Shown here: one piece after another, positions 50,955 to 60,937 of the stretch
Position numbering within the stretch: the stretch's first letter is position 1
Layout of the letters: each line of letters starts with the position of its first letter
Assembly: GCA_005773635.1 (NCBI GenBank)
Contig: SXHN01000074.1
Span: 62,001 to 126,000, forward strand
Direction: 5' to 3'
Length of the DNA: 64,000 bases
Source: Actinomycetota bacterium
GTDB taxonomy: Bacteria > Actinomycetota > Acidimicrobiia > IMCC26256 > PALSA-610
Notes under the pieces: generated by a model
What the model was told of the DNA's origin: nothing
Databases searched by the model: none
The model's input: the letters and a program-made list of their open reading frames with translations, nothing else
Position numbers and translations under genes: made by a program

Positions 50955-52994
50955 TTATGCCCCGTAGGTGATTTCGTGCAGTGTCGGGCGCGTCGCGGTG
51001 CCAACGATCTCGAAGAGCCGTACGTCGTTTGCGCCGAGGCGAAATGAAGTATTCGCAAGCACTCCCCAATACTCCGACGTACCGTTAGCACCCACAAGCG
51101 AGGTCTGGAAAACGCCCGCGACGGTGCCGTTGATGGAAATCGCAATGTTGGTTCCCACCGGCGCAGTCATGAATCCGTGTACGTCGTTCCAAGGCACGCG
51201 ACGGGCAAAGACATCAACTTTCGGAAACCATTTGTACTGATCGAGCGTGGCGGTTGCGTTGGAGCGTGCCGGTGATATCCATTGCTGCGCGTCGCGGCCG
51301 ACGAGGCCAGCGAATGGGCCAACGCGCTGGAGTCGTAAGAGGTCATTGGGCCCGGGTGCAGCTTGTGCACGAAGCACATCGGCGAATCCTGCCACGCCAT
51401 CAAACTGAAGGTAGGAATCGTCACCTTGCGGTTTGATCGCGTTGCGTTCCCACCGCAAAAGCTTCCGTTGGTCATCGGTGCGTTTCGGCCCGTACAGGTT
51501 GATGCCGTCGAATTTCCAGTCGGATTTGGCCTGCAACGTTGCAGCAATTGTTGGGAGCGCGTCGATCGACAAGGCAATACGATCATCGATGCTTCCGGTT
51601 CGTTGCTGCGGGAGTTTCACGAACATTGGAGTCCACAAGATATCGGGGTAGGTCGTTTCGGCGACTCCACGGAAAGGAAGCTTTGCCTTGAACGCAACGC
51701 CGTGATCGGCGGTGACCACGATCATCGAGTTGTCAAATTCTCCAATCGCGGTGAGTCGGTCGATGAGTTGGCCGATAAATCGATCAGCTGCGCCAACTTG
51801 GAGGAGGTGGCGTTGGCGCCCCATTGTTGCGGCCCAGTCGCTCGACCAGTCTTGGCCGTCGAGGCCGATCGTGTGCAAGGGCAGGGCTTCATACCTCTGT
51901 CCGGTGGGGAGGTAATGCCACGGAAAATGGGGTAGGAGGAGGTGTAGGAAATCGACACGCGGTTTGTTTGCCGGGCGAATCGTTGCGAGGAATTTGTCGG
52001 CGGTGTCGAGGGCTTGGGTGTCGGCCGACCCGAGACCGTCGAACCGAAACGACGGCGCGCGGTTGGGCGAAGCGAAATCGCGCCAAATTGATACAACGTC
52101 GCCAACCATTCCAGTAAAACCCGATTGCACGTTGAGTCGCGACGGCGTGCGTTTGCAGAGCTGCGTTGGACAGATGCTGGTGACGGCTTCTTGTACGTTG
52201 AGGTCGTAGCTACCTCCGAGGAGAGTAAACAAGCTGTTTGGGTGTTCGGTTGCGGTCGGGAGCGTCGACTCCGCCTTTGGGTATTGCCCCGTGAGAATTG
52301 CGGGTATGGCCTGTTCAGTGGATGGTGCCACGGTGGTGTTGTTGCGAAACCAGTTGGAGGTCGCCGCGAACTTGGCGAAGTTGGGATACAGATTGGCATC
52401 GATCATGCCTGTGCCATCAAGCAATGACATCGTGGGAAATTCATCCATCACGATCATCACAAGCCGGGCGGGCGCGTCGATACGGGTGTTGCTTGCTCGC
52501 GGCTCGGAGGCCGTGATGAGCGAAGTAACCGGCGAGGCCGCGAGGAAGAGCGCGGCGAACAGTGGCGGCGCGATCGCGAGATACCGCAGCCACTGCCGGA
52601 TCGCTTGCCAGCGATTGGTGGTAACTGCGGCTGCGATTGCAATCGTAACGGCTCCGACAACAAGTGGCCAATACCCCAGCGATGTCGACTTGAGGAGTTC
52701 GAGCGCGATCACGCCCAATACCGCGGCCACCGACAGCACGTGAACTGTCATGCGGCGGAGGGGGAAAACAGCACCGATTGTGGCACCCGCCGCCCACAGC
52801 ATCATCGCAGGGGCGAACACGAGACATAGCGCCAGCGCGACGATCTCGAAGCCGCTCGCTCGCCACGCAATAAAAAGCGCAGCGTTCTTGGCGAGCAAAT
52901 CGAACGTGGGTTGGGCAACTGCGATACCGCAGATCCCGAATAGTTCCAGAAACAGAACCAATTCGCGCGGTGCCGTGGATTGCCGTCGGGTCAC
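50955..52994 (-). CDS. Membrane-anchored sulfatase/phosphotransferase-superfamily enzyme
   Basis: The 679-residue protein begins ELVLFLELFGICGIAVAQPTFDLLAKNAALF, then about four or five membrane segments (to about 165). A large extracytoplasmic alkaline-phosphatase-fold domain follows: LVMIVMDEFPTMSLLD (metal Asp), TTVAPSTEQAIPAILTGQYP with a Thr/Ser nucleophile rather than a Cys-x-Pro-x-Arg motif, and VVTADHGVAF (distal metal ligands). The layout is that of phosphoglycerol or phosphoethanolamine transferases and related enzymes. It is unlikely to be a true sulfatase. A final beta domain (GTNIAISINGTVAGVF...) ends the protein. Its start overlaps the GT-C gene upstream as ATGA. The same N-terminal module occurs at the end of the acyltransferase at 62537. 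Confidence 0.86.
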   Translation of the reverse strand: MTRRQSTAPRELVLFLELFGICGIAVAQPTFDLLAKNAALFIAWRASGFEIVALALCLVFAPAMMLWAAGATIGAVFPLRRMTVHVLSVAAVLGVIALELLKSTSLGYWPLVVGAVTIAIAAAVTTNRWQAIRQWLRYLAIAPPLFAALFLAASPVTSLITASEPRASNTRIDAPARLVMIVMDEFPTMSLLDGTGMIDANLYPNFAKFAATSNWFRNNTTVAPSTEQAIPAILTGQYPKAESTLPTATEHPNSLFTLLGGSYDLNVQEAVTSICPTQLCKRTPSRLNVQSGFTGMVGDVVSIWRDFASPNRAPSFRFDGLGSADTQALDTADKFLATIRPANKPRVDFLHLLLPHFPWHYLPTGQRYEALPLHTIGLDGQDWSSDWAATMGRQRHLLQVGAADRFIGQLIDRLTAIGEFDNSMIVVTADHGVAFKAKLPFRGVAETTYPDILWTPMFVKLPQQRTGSIDDRIALSIDALPTIAATLQAKSDWKFDGINLYGPKRTDDQRKLLRWERNAIKPQGDDSYLQFDGVAGFADVLRAQAAPGPNDLLRLQRVGPFAGLVGRDAQQWISPARSNATATLDQYKWFPKVDVFARRVPWNDVHGFMTAPVGTNIAISINGTVAGVFQTSLVGANGTSEYWGVLANTSFRLGANDVRLFEIVGTATRPTLHEITYGA

Positions 52995-54790
52995 GGGCGT
53001 TGGACCTTAACGTCGTTGCCGAGTGGCCCGGCTGCACTCGAACACTCGGTATCGGGGAGGCGTTTTGCGTACACCGTCACTGGTTTACGCAAGATGCCGC
53101 GGCTCACGGTTTCTGCGACTGTGGACGCGGGCCGTTCGCGATTACTCACGACAACAGTGATGCAAAGACCTTTGAGGTAAGCGTTCTTAGTGGCTTTGCG
53201 AAAGCTTTCGGGCTTGCCGATGAGACGAAATGGGGGTGATCGGTCGAGGCGAAATCCTACCCATTCATAGCCCGCGTCGATGTCGGAGATTGCAAAGCCA
53301 ACCTGTGTGGCCTTCACCGCGGTCGCCCAACGTGTGCCGTCGTAGGACGCGGATTCATCGGTATACACGAATCCCAATGCGATGAGCATCGCCGCGGAAA
53401 CCGCGACGCCGACCCGGCGGCCTGCGCTTGCGGGCGTGGGCTGTGGCTGTGAACCCGCCTCGCCATGACCTTTCGTCGCGGCGCGCGCGTAAAGGATGCC
53501 CACTAATGGCAGCGCCGGCAACATGTAGCGATCAAACATCGGAAAGTTGACCATGATGGCGAGTTCATATGCGCCGAGGAACCCAACCATGCTGAGTCCG
53601 AGCATGGCGCCGCACGGATCGAAAGCTTCGATCTTGCGTTGCCGGAACTGTGGCCCGCGTTCGTGCAACATCGGGACCATCGCAACGAACAGCGCCACCG
53701 CGCCGACTGTGCCGATGATGGCACATGCATCAAAAAGCCACCATGGAATCACATTGGGCCGTGTTCCTCGTACGATGTCGTCGGCGAGGACTCCTTGGCG
53801 GGCAAAGTAATTGCCCACGAATGGAATTCGTGGTTTGAAAAAGTACGACAAACCGAGCAGGCCACTGCTGACGATGAGTATCACTTTCGTCAGTTGTGGA
53901 TTGGTGGCCTGTGCGCGGCGCAACACTCGCCGCGGTCCGCAGCTGATGATGACGGGGATCATCGACAGCCCGGCGATGCGGGCGAAACCGCCTGCGCTTT
54001 CGAATGCACCTTGGAGTGATGATGCATTAGGAATCGTTGGTGACAGTGTTTGGGGGTGCGGAATCGAGCCCGCGAAGGCCAGAATGGCACCGGTTACCGC
54101 CATTGCGAGCACGTTCAGTGTCCAAACGCCGCGAATGTTGCGGGCGTCGTTGCTTCGATGCGCCGACACCGTGGAAATAATCAAGATCGCGATAAGGGTG
54201 ACGCCCGCGTACTGGCGGATCGAAATTGCCCACACCCCGAACGCCACGCTTACACACAGGAGCGGCATCAAGGTCTCATCGCGCCGCACAGCCCGCACTG
54301 CGAAATACATCGTGAATGCCTGAGCTGCAAATGCTGGTACGTCGGTCATGTAGGTATTCGCGAGGGATCCCCACAGTGGGGTCGCCGCGACGCAGGTGGC
54401 GATCAGCGCCGACCGTCGCAACCCGATACCAAGGTTTCGGGCGGTCGCGATCATGGCGCAGAGCCCGAGACCTCCTAGCAACGCCGTAAAGATGCGCACT
54501 GCCGCAATGCTGCTACCGAAGATTTCAACGATCGGGCGGGTCGCGACCACTTGGCCGAACAAAGTCATCGAAACCCAGCCGTTGAAATCCCACCTGCCGT
54601 CCTCAGACCACCGAAACAAGGTGCGCAGGTACGACCAGTCATCGGAGCGAGGGATGTTGAGGGCACCGTGATGTCGCGCGACCAGCAACGGAATCGCAAC
54701 TCCGATGAGTAGCACACCTCCGACGCTCAGTGCGTCGTAGATTCGGTTCGACCTGTTGTTGACTTGACTCACCGTGGCGGGGTTAGTCAT
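52991..54790 (-). CDS. GT-C-fold membrane glycosyltransferase, paralog of 59186-60937
   Basis: The 599-residue product has about twelve membrane segments and starts ...GVLLIGVAIPLLVARHHGALNIPRSDDWSYLRTLFRWSEDG, where the Asp-Asp of the first extracytoplasmic loop matches the GT-C catalytic Asp motif of PMT/ArnT-like enzymes. TPLWGSLANTYMTDVPAFAAQAFTMYF is the second family block. The soluble C-terminal 100 residues (GFVYTDESASYDGTRWATAV...) are shared with the paralog. These enzymes use polyprenyl-phosphate sugars as donors at the outer face of the membrane. Its start overlaps the AftD-like stop by 8 nt, and its stop overlaps the sulfatase-superfamily start. Confidence 0.85.
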   Translation of the reverse strand: MTNPATVSQVNNRSNRIYDALSVGGVLLIGVAIPLLVARHHGALNIPRSDDWSYLRTLFRWSEDGRWDFNGWVSMTLFGQVVATRPIVEIFGSSIAAVRIFTALLGGLGLCAMIATARNLGIGLRRSALIATCVAATPLWGSLANTYMTDVPAFAAQAFTMYFAVRAVRRDETLMPLLCVSVAFGVWAISIRQYAGVTLIAILIISTVSAHRSNDARNIRGVWTLNVLAMAVTGAILAFAGSIPHPQTLSPTIPNASSLQGAFESAGGFARIAGLSMIPVIISCGPRRVLRRAQATNPQLTKVILIVSSGLLGLSYFFKPRIPFVGNYFARQGVLADDIVRGTRPNVIPWWLFDACAIIGTVGAVALFVAMVPMLHERGPQFRQRKIEAFDPCGAMLGLSMVGFLGAYELAIMVNFPMFDRYMLPALPLVGILYARAATKGHGEAGSQPQPTPASAGRRVGVAVSAAMLIALGFVYTDESASYDGTRWATAVKATQVGFAISDIDAGYEWVGFRLDRSPPFRLIGKPESFRKATKNAYLKGLCITVVVSNRERPASTVAETVSRGILRKPVTVYAKRLPDTECSSAAGPLGNDVKVQRP

Positions 54791-57700
54791 CGCGGTCTTT
54801 CGTGGTGGCGATTGGCCGTACGACGTTGATCACCCCATGTGCAGCGAACAGGAGTACTGCGATCCATGTTGGTATTCGAGCGGGCTCGAAAAATGTCGGC
54901 CAATCGAATCGAGGGGGGTAGCGCTGAAACATCTGCTTTGTTGCCATGTACACGGCGACCGACGCGATGATCACGAACGGCATATAGCGCACCGCGTGAT
55001 ACGCGATGCGATTGCGCATTGAAAGCGCGAGCATGATTCCGATGACGAGCCCGGCCCAGGGGGCGACCAGCAGCACGCCAAGCGCAGCGAAACCGAACGC
55101 AATGCCGATTGCAGCGAGCGACGTTGGAAAAGGCGTTTGCGGTTCGTGAATATTGCGCCAATGGACCTCGTCGTTGGCATGGGCCAAATCCGCGGACCGG
55201 CGCAATGGGTCGCGTCGCTTACGCCAGATTGAGAATCCGACGATCGCAAGGCATCCGAGATTCGCACCTGCGGAGCCCCAAAGTGCCAGCGAGACGACTC
55301 GCTGCGGAGTCCATTCGATACTGATCATTATTGGCTTTCCCGACTGGTCTTCGGGAATACGCCAGCCGTTGGCATAACCGTTCACTAATTCACTCGGGCC
55401 CAGATCTTGGCCGTTGACTTTGGCGACCCAACCTTTGCTGATGCTTTGACCCAAGACAAGCCACCACGGCTGTTGCGCGCCACGGGTCTCGATGGTCATT
55501 GAGGTGCGCGTTTGCTGAGTGATGTTCAGTTCGGGTGCGGGATTGACAGTTGCCGTTGATCGGCTCGTTGCTGCGATGGTGGCCGCGGGTGTGGCGGCAC
55601 CATCAGCACCCGACGAGAGGATCAACCGTGTCACGTCGATGCCGGTTGGGTTGCTGGGGTTGTTCGGGTTCATCTTCGACGACACTGTGTGCTCGCCGAC
55701 CTTGAAATCGATGGTGCCGGTGCGTTCGCATGGAGTAATGGAGAGCGGACGCTGGCGTACTGCGTCCTCGCTAGTGCCGGCCACGCGCACCGGGAACGGC
55801 GCGCCGTCGATTTCGATGAGGCCGGTATTGCAAGTAGTTGGCAACCGGTCGGGCAACTGATCGCGTTGGACCCCCGCGATACCGAGTTCTGCAATCGCAG
55901 CCGGCATTACCGTTCCGGTGCGTTCCACGGGGTCGTAGCTGATGATTTCGAACGTAAAGGATTTTGATTTCAACGCCGGGAATTTTACTGGAGCGTCGAT
56001 CAATCCCGATGCGGGCGCGATGTCGCCCACCGGAGGAATCTTGAACGTTTGCCGCTGGCCTTCTGCGGTAGTAATTGCGAATTCCGTCGGGATGGAATGC
56101 CTTCCGTCGGCAATCAGTTTGAGATTCAAATGATCCACAACGATCGGTTGCCCGACTTCCACTTTCATCTTGACATTCGCGATCTTGACAACCGGCGTGT
56201 TCCACGCTGTTGTCGGGTCGCCGTCGATCGCTGACGACGCGCGTGCGATCGGGTCGCCCAAACGACGACTGGACGTCGCGGTGACGCCGCCGTGCTGCGC
56301 GTCGCGCAACCCGAGCGCGCGGTCGATGGCGTCGTCCTTCGCGAACGTGCCGATTTGAGCAGATCCACTCAGTTCAAATGACCTCGCAGTCGGCACATCG
56401 AAACGACGAATCAACGTTCTTCCGTCCATGCCATTCTCACGGTTCATCACGAACACGAGGGGGCGACTCGCGGACTCGGACCCGAGCGACTCTAGAAGAT
56501 CGTTCGGCATTCTTGTGGCCTCAACGACCTGAATCGGCGCGTTGTCTTGGCTCATGTCGACCAGCCGAATCTCACTAAATCCAATGGGGTTTTGAGTAAG
56601 GAGTGAGAGGCCAGGGATCTGGCGAACCTTGTCGATGGTGAGCTCGAACTTGCTGAATGTCGTGCGAGGAAAATTGAATGTTTCGCCGACCTCTTCTCGT
56701 GATGAAAGCCCAAGCCTGACCGTTATTGGTTTGCCACCATCAAAACGAATCGTGGCCTGTGATACGTACCGTGACAGAGACCTGCCTTCAGGTTGCACAA
56801 GATTGATGTGATCGGTGGTGATCGCATCCTCAAGCTCGAGTTCGAGGCGCTGTTGCGTTGGGTTTACTCCGTTGTCCACTACCCATGCCGTGTCGACATC
56901 GCCATCGAATGCTCCGGCGGGACGGTCTCCGATCGTATAGCCGAATGCTGGAGAGCCGTATCCGGTCGCCTGCAGTGATTTCACACCAATCAATTCGGTT
57001 ACAGTCTGGGCCGTCGTGGATTGGTTAGGAAATACGGCGAGGCGCTGATCGAGTGGGTCTTCGCGAAGGGCCACTTCGTTCGCGGCTTCGGTATAGCCAT
57101 AGTTGCTAAAAAGTCCAGCCCAACGAACGCCGCGTCTGCGGTTGGAATCGGTGACAATGAGCAACGAGTCTTTCGGCAATGAGCGCAATACGTGGGGGCG
57201 GTCTTCGAACGTTGCGGAGTACAGCACCACTTGCTTCCCGTCGATCAGATTCGCCGCGGCGGCATCGACCAGCCCTTCACCGTCGCCAGACAGCACCACG
57301 GGCGCCGCGCCGGATCGGCTTGTGACAATTGGTTGTGCGTCGTCGATCGCGACGGTGGCGACTGGTGGAGGATCAACGTCTTGCGAGGGCGGGTGTGCGA
57401 GATCGCCAAACACGGGAAAGGTGAGTTCGCCTGGAATCTCATCGCCATACGGCTTCGCGGGCTGCGTGCCAGGAATGTTCTGGCGCGTGAAGGTGGCCCA
57501 AACGATGTCTGCAGGGGCGATGCCGAAGCGATCGGTTTCGAGGTCCATGCGAAGCACGATGTCGCCGACGCTCATCAGCCTGGCGATTGGCGCGATTGCG
57601 GTGGGTTCAAGCGCGAGTTCTTGCATGCGGCGATCGAACGCGTTCACGAAGTTTGCTGTGGGCTCCGAACCCCAAGGTACGAGTTCGCGGGCGATGTACG

Positions 57701-59189
57701 GGCGATCGATCAGCCCGGGCTCGATGGGGTCGATCGTATTTCCCCACCGGTAGGCGGCGAAGTCGCTTCCGGGGAGCGCCATCACCCGGGTGTCGTGAGG
57801 CTCGGCATCAAGATCTCGCAGCGCGTCCAGCCAGTATTGCGGAAGCTTCTCATCGCGTTCGAGATACTTGCTGTAGTAGCTCCCATTCCACGCGCCAACG
57901 GCGTTGGTGAGGCACAAGACTCCCACCGCGAACGCAGCAAAGATTCCGGTGCGCGGACTGCGGCGCGAGTTCATATGTTGCGCAAAGGCACTGAGTCCGG
58001 CGCCGAGACACGCGGCGAGCCCCATCGCGACGAGTGGTGTTGCCCGAGCTGTGCTGCGCAACGCGAAGCCAGCAGTCGAAGTGCTAGCGAAATTTTTAAA
58101 GATGCCACCAAGCGGCGATGGGCGATCGTACGGCGAAGCCGCGACGGCGATCGCCACTCCCACGAGTGTGAGCACTGCGAAATACACCTGATGACGCCAT
58201 CGAATCATTACCGCGTTGAGCATCGCGAGCGCCGGGATCGCCAGGCTTGCGAAGATTACGAACGAGTTCAGGGAATAGACGAGGTACGCGTCATTCCATT
58301 GGCCGACGCGATCACGACCGTAGAAAAACCAATACCCGAGCCCGCGCAACACTTCATATGGGTAAGACGTGGCGGAGACAGTCTTTATTGATTCGGTGAA
58401 TCGCAAAATATTGAGACCGTATTTGCCCTCAATCCACAGACCGCTCATCCACCACAGGGAGGTCGTAAGCGTGAGGGCCCCGATGCGCCAGGCCACGGAC
58501 CATGTGCGACGCCACGTCGCTTCACGGCTGATGAATAGCGCGTAGGGGAACCACAACGCGGGCCCAATGAGCGCGAAAATCACTGCGCTCGCGTTTACGG
58601 AACTCACGAGTTGTAACGTCAGTGCGAACAACGCGGGGTACTTCCAACCGCCCACGCGCAGCGACAGGATCACCAATGCGGTGAGCCATGGAAGTGCAGA
58701 CCAAGGCCCGAGCAACACGCTTAGACGCGACGAATATTCCAACGCGTACGGGGTGAAAGCGTACGCCAACATGGCCACCGGCACGCCTGGGCCCGAGATC
58801 GAAAGGGTGCGCAGCAAAAAGCGCATACCCATTCCTGCTGCGAATAAGAGCGTACCGAGCCAGATTCGTTGTGCTACCCACGCGGGTAACCCGAGCAGTT
58901 CTTGGGTAACCCAATAAAACGGTCCCATTGGGAATAAATATCCGATGGTCTGGTGGCTTGAGGTGCCCAGACCAATCTTGGGATCCCACATCGATCCTGC
59001 ACTCGCGAGGAGACGGCCAGGGTCGAGGTAGAGGTACGACTTCGTATCAGCAACCACACGACCGGGTGATGTGAGCAACAGCGGTAGGTACGCGATCGTT
59101 GCGAACAAAAGCCGCCCAATGCGCGAACGATGTTCACTGCTCAAGCCGTACAGCGTGGGCGGGCGACGCGAAACGGGAGCGGTGGTCAT
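54783..59189 (-). CDS. Very large AftD-like alpha-(1->3)-arabinofuranosyltransferase-type GT-C enzyme
   Basis: From the ATG at 59189 (ATGA with the upstream stop) the protein has 1468 residues, similar to mycobacterial AftD. An N-terminal GT-C part of about ten membrane segments contains SPGRVVADTKSYLYLDPGRLLASAGSMWDPKIGLGTSSHQTIGYLFPMGPFYW, the AftD signature with the catalytic Asp. The extracytoplasmic C-terminal half includes two discoidin-like carbohydrate-binding domains (GAFDGDVDTAWVVDNG..., SSAIDGDPTTAWNTP...) before two closing membrane segments. AftD adds arabinofuranose branches from decaprenyl-phosphoarabinose in mycobacteria. Here donor and acceptor are uncertain. It lies between two paralogous GT-C genes, all coupled. 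Confidence 0.9.
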   Translation of the reverse strand: MTTAPVSRRPPTLYGLSSEHRSRIGRLLFATIAYLPLLLTSPGRVVADTKSYLYLDPGRLLASAGSMWDPKIGLGTSSHQTIGYLFPMGPFYWVTQELLGLPAWVAQRIWLGTLLFAAGMGMRFLLRTLSISGPGVPVAMLAYAFTPYALEYSSRLSVLLGPWSALPWLTALVILSLRVGGWKYPALFALTLQLVSSVNASAVIFALIGPALWFPYALFISREATWRRTWSVAWRIGALTLTTSLWWMSGLWIEGKYGLNILRFTESIKTVSATSYPYEVLRGLGYWFFYGRDRVGQWNDAYLVYSLNSFVIFASLAIPALAMLNAVMIRWRHQVYFAVLTLVGVAIAVAASPYDRPSPLGGIFKNFASTSTAGFALRSTARATPLVAMGLAACLGAGLSAFAQHMNSRRSPRTGIFAAFAVGVLCLTNAVGAWNGSYYSKYLERDEKLPQYWLDALRDLDAEPHDTRVMALPGSDFAAYRWGNTIDPIEPGLIDRPYIARELVPWGSEPTANFVNAFDRRMQELALEPTAIAPIARLMSVGDIVLRMDLETDRFGIAPADIVWATFTRQNIPGTQPAKPYGDEIPGELTFPVFGDLAHPPSQDVDPPPVATVAIDDAQPIVTSRSGAAPVVLSGDGEGLVDAAAANLIDGKQVVLYSATFEDRPHVLRSLPKDSLLIVTDSNRRRGVRWAGLFSNYGYTEAANEVALREDPLDQRLAVFPNQSTTAQTVTELIGVKSLQATGYGSPAFGYTIGDRPAGAFDGDVDTAWVVDNGVNPTQQRLELELEDAITTDHINLVQPEGRSLSRYVSQATIRFDGGKPITVRLGLSSREEVGETFNFPRTTFSKFELTIDKVRQIPGLSLLTQNPIGFSEIRLVDMSQDNAPIQVVEATRMPNDLLESLGSESASRPLVFVMNRENGMDGRTLIRRFDVPTARSFELSGSAQIGTFAKDDAIDRALGLRDAQHGGVTATSSRRLGDPIARASSAIDGDPTTAWNTPVVKIANVKMKVEVGQPIVVDHLNLKLIADGRHSIPTEFAITTAEGQRQTFKIPPVGDIAPASGLIDAPVKFPALKSKSFTFEIISYDPVERTGTVMPAAIAELGIAGVQRDQLPDRLPTTCNTGLIEIDGAPFPVRVAGTSEDAVRQRPLSITPCERTGTIDFKVGEHTVSSKMNPNNPSNPTGIDVTRLILSSGADGAATPAATIAATSRSTATVNPAPELNITQQTRTSMTIETRGAQQPWWLVLGQSISKGWVAKVNGQDLGPSELVNGYANGWRIPEDQSGKPIMISIEWTPQRVVSLALWGSAGANLGCLAIVGFSIWRKRRDPLRRSADLAHANDEVHWRNIHEPQTPFPTSLAAIGIAFGFAALGVLLVAPWAGLVIGIMLALSMRNRIAYHAVRYMPFVIIASVAVYMATKQMFQRYPPRFDWPTFFEPARIPTWIAVLLFAAHGVINVVRPIATTKDRDD

Positions 59190-60937
59190 CGTTGCGAATG
59201 GACCGATACAGGCGCAGCAGCCATGTTTGGGAATGGCGCGATCGCTGGCGAATGTTTGCATGGCTTCGCCTCGCGAAGTGCAGCGACTGTCATCGGGCGA
59301 TGTAACGGTGGGCGGTACATACGGCTGACTCCTTTGAGCGCGCTCACCGGAGCGCGTTTCGTCTGCAACAGCGTCACTCGTACACAAAACTTTTCACGTT
59401 TACGCACACCGGTGCCGGGAGTCGCTGCGTAGAAATTTACCCATTCGAAGCTGCCGCCAATGTCACGGTTCGCGATCTTGTATTTCTCATGCGTAGCGCG
59501 AGCGACATCCCATCGCGCGCCGTCGTAGGACGCGGAGTCTGCGGTGTAGACGTATCCGAGCGCCATGAGCGACACGAGCACGCCGACCGCCGCCCACTTG
59601 CGAGTGCGTCGGTGCGCCGATGATTTCCGCATGGGCCTTTCAGCACGATCCGATACTTGGGAGCGACGCAGCAGCAGGATGCCGATTATCGGCACCAGGG
59701 GTATTGCGTAGCGGTCGTAGAGCGGAAGCCCAACGGCGGCCGCGAACACGTAAATCGATGCGTATCCGAAGACTGCAAAGCCCAGCAATGCAGCGACGGG
59801 ATCGCGAATCTCAGCGTCGCGAGTGCGAATCCGCGTGAACAGCGCGTGCGCCGTCGGGAACGCGGCGATCACCAGCAACACGGCTCCGACACTTCCGATC
59901 ATTACAAGCAGGTTCCAGAATGGTGCCGAAATGAGGTCGGGTCGTCGGCCTCGGCCGACACTCTGCGCGAGCGCACCGTCGGGCGACATGTAGTTGCCTG
60001 CGAACGCAATTCGAGGGCCACTGATTCCCGAGAACGCGAAGGCAAAGGTGACAAACACGGTGAGGAAGAACGCGGAATCTTTTTGGGTCGCAAATGCGGT
60101 ACGTACTATGCGAACCGGGCCCGCCATGATGATTGCGGGAAGCAGGAGCAAGCCCAACAAACGCGGAATTCCGGCACCTTTGTAAAACAGTGTGCGAATT
60201 GAATGGCCGTCTGGAAAATGTGGGGTGAGGGCTTTGCCGTTGGGCACTGTGCGCCACCAGGCCATGATCGCAAGACAAGTGATGAGCGCAGCGAGTGAGG
60301 TAATTACGATTGTTCGCAACCTTGGCGAGGCTGTGGCATCGGAACGGGTACGTAGTACTGCAACGATGACAGCCGCGACGCCAGGAATGATTGCGTATTC
60401 GCGCACAGTAAATGCGCATACCGCGGTTGCGATGGCAGCCCATAGATATCGCGACGCCACAGCGGTGCCGTTCACCGCTCGTATGCCGAGCGCGATCGTG
60501 GCTATGGCCATCGTGAGCGCGGGCACATCGGTCATGAAGCCAACGCTCAGCACACCCCACAATGGAGTTGTGCCAAGAAGTAGGGCCAGACCAAACGCGT
60601 AACTGTGACGATGTGTAAGCCGTAGCGTTACGAAAAAGACGAGCACAATTCCGATGAAGCCCCAGACCGCGTTGAGGGTCTGTAGTGCGGCGATGCTGTT
60701 AGGTCGGATCCACGCAACTGGTGCAGCCACGACGAGCTGCCCGATCAGCGTCATCGAGACCCAATTGTTGAAGTCGAGCTGGCCGGTGTCGACCCAATGG
60801 AACAGAGTGCGCAGGTATGACCAGTCGTCACCGCGCACTGCGCCGTAGGCCCCGTGGTGGCGGGCCACGATCAGTGGTATTGCCAATGTGATGACCGCGA
60901 GGGCACAGATGGCCGAGCCGCTCCGGACGCGCTTCAC
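59186..60937 (-). CDS. GT-C-fold membrane glycosyltransferase, paralog of 52991-54790
   Basis: The 583-residue product has about twelve membrane segments and the same opening as its paralog: IVARHHGAYGAVRGDDWSYLRTLFHWVDTGQLDFNNWVSMTL. TPLWGVLSVGFMTDVPALTMAIATIAL and the C-terminal GYVYTADSASYDGARWDVARAT block also match. It first appears as a gene of its own at the head of the minus-strand unit 60937-50955. The C-terminal 40 residues (CKHSPAIAPFPNMAAAPVSVHSQR) are not conserved. The promoter should lie in the 304-nt divergent gap upstream. Confidence 0.85.
   Translation of the reverse strand: MKRVRSGSAICALAVITLAIPLIVARHHGAYGAVRGDDWSYLRTLFHWVDTGQLDFNNWVSMTLIGQLVVAAPVAWIRPNSIAALQTLNAVWGFIGIVLVFFVTLRLTHRHSYAFGLALLLGTTPLWGVLSVGFMTDVPALTMAIATIALGIRAVNGTAVASRYLWAAIATAVCAFTVREYAIIPGVAAVIVAVLRTRSDATASPRLRTIVITSLAALITCLAIMAWWRTVPNGKALTPHFPDGHSIRTLFYKGAGIPRLLGLLLLPAIIMAGPVRIVRTAFATQKDSAFFLTVFVTFAFAFSGISGPRIAFAGNYMSPDGALAQSVGRGRRPDLISAPFWNLLVMIGSVGAVLLVIAAFPTAHALFTRIRTRDAEIRDPVAALLGFAVFGYASIYVFAAAVGLPLYDRYAIPLVPIIGILLLRRSQVSDRAERPMRKSSAHRRTRKWAAVGVLVSLMALGYVYTADSASYDGARWDVARATHEKYKIANRDIGGSFEWVNFYAATPGTGVRKREKFCVRVTLLQTKRAPVSALKGVSRMYRPPLHRPMTVAALREAKPCKHSPAIAPFPNMAAAPVSVHSQR

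Noticed and set aside
50955-52994. True sulfatase
   Set aside because: It lacks the C-x-P-x-R formylglycine motif; the nucleophile position is in an S/T-containing A-P-S-T-E block and the N-terminus is a multi-spanning membrane domain, so a phosphotransferase-like role is more likely.
57192-58391. Plus-strand frame of 399 codons opposite the AftD-like gene
   Set aside because: It is antisense to the membrane part of the AftD-like enzyme; its composition is explained by complementary codons.
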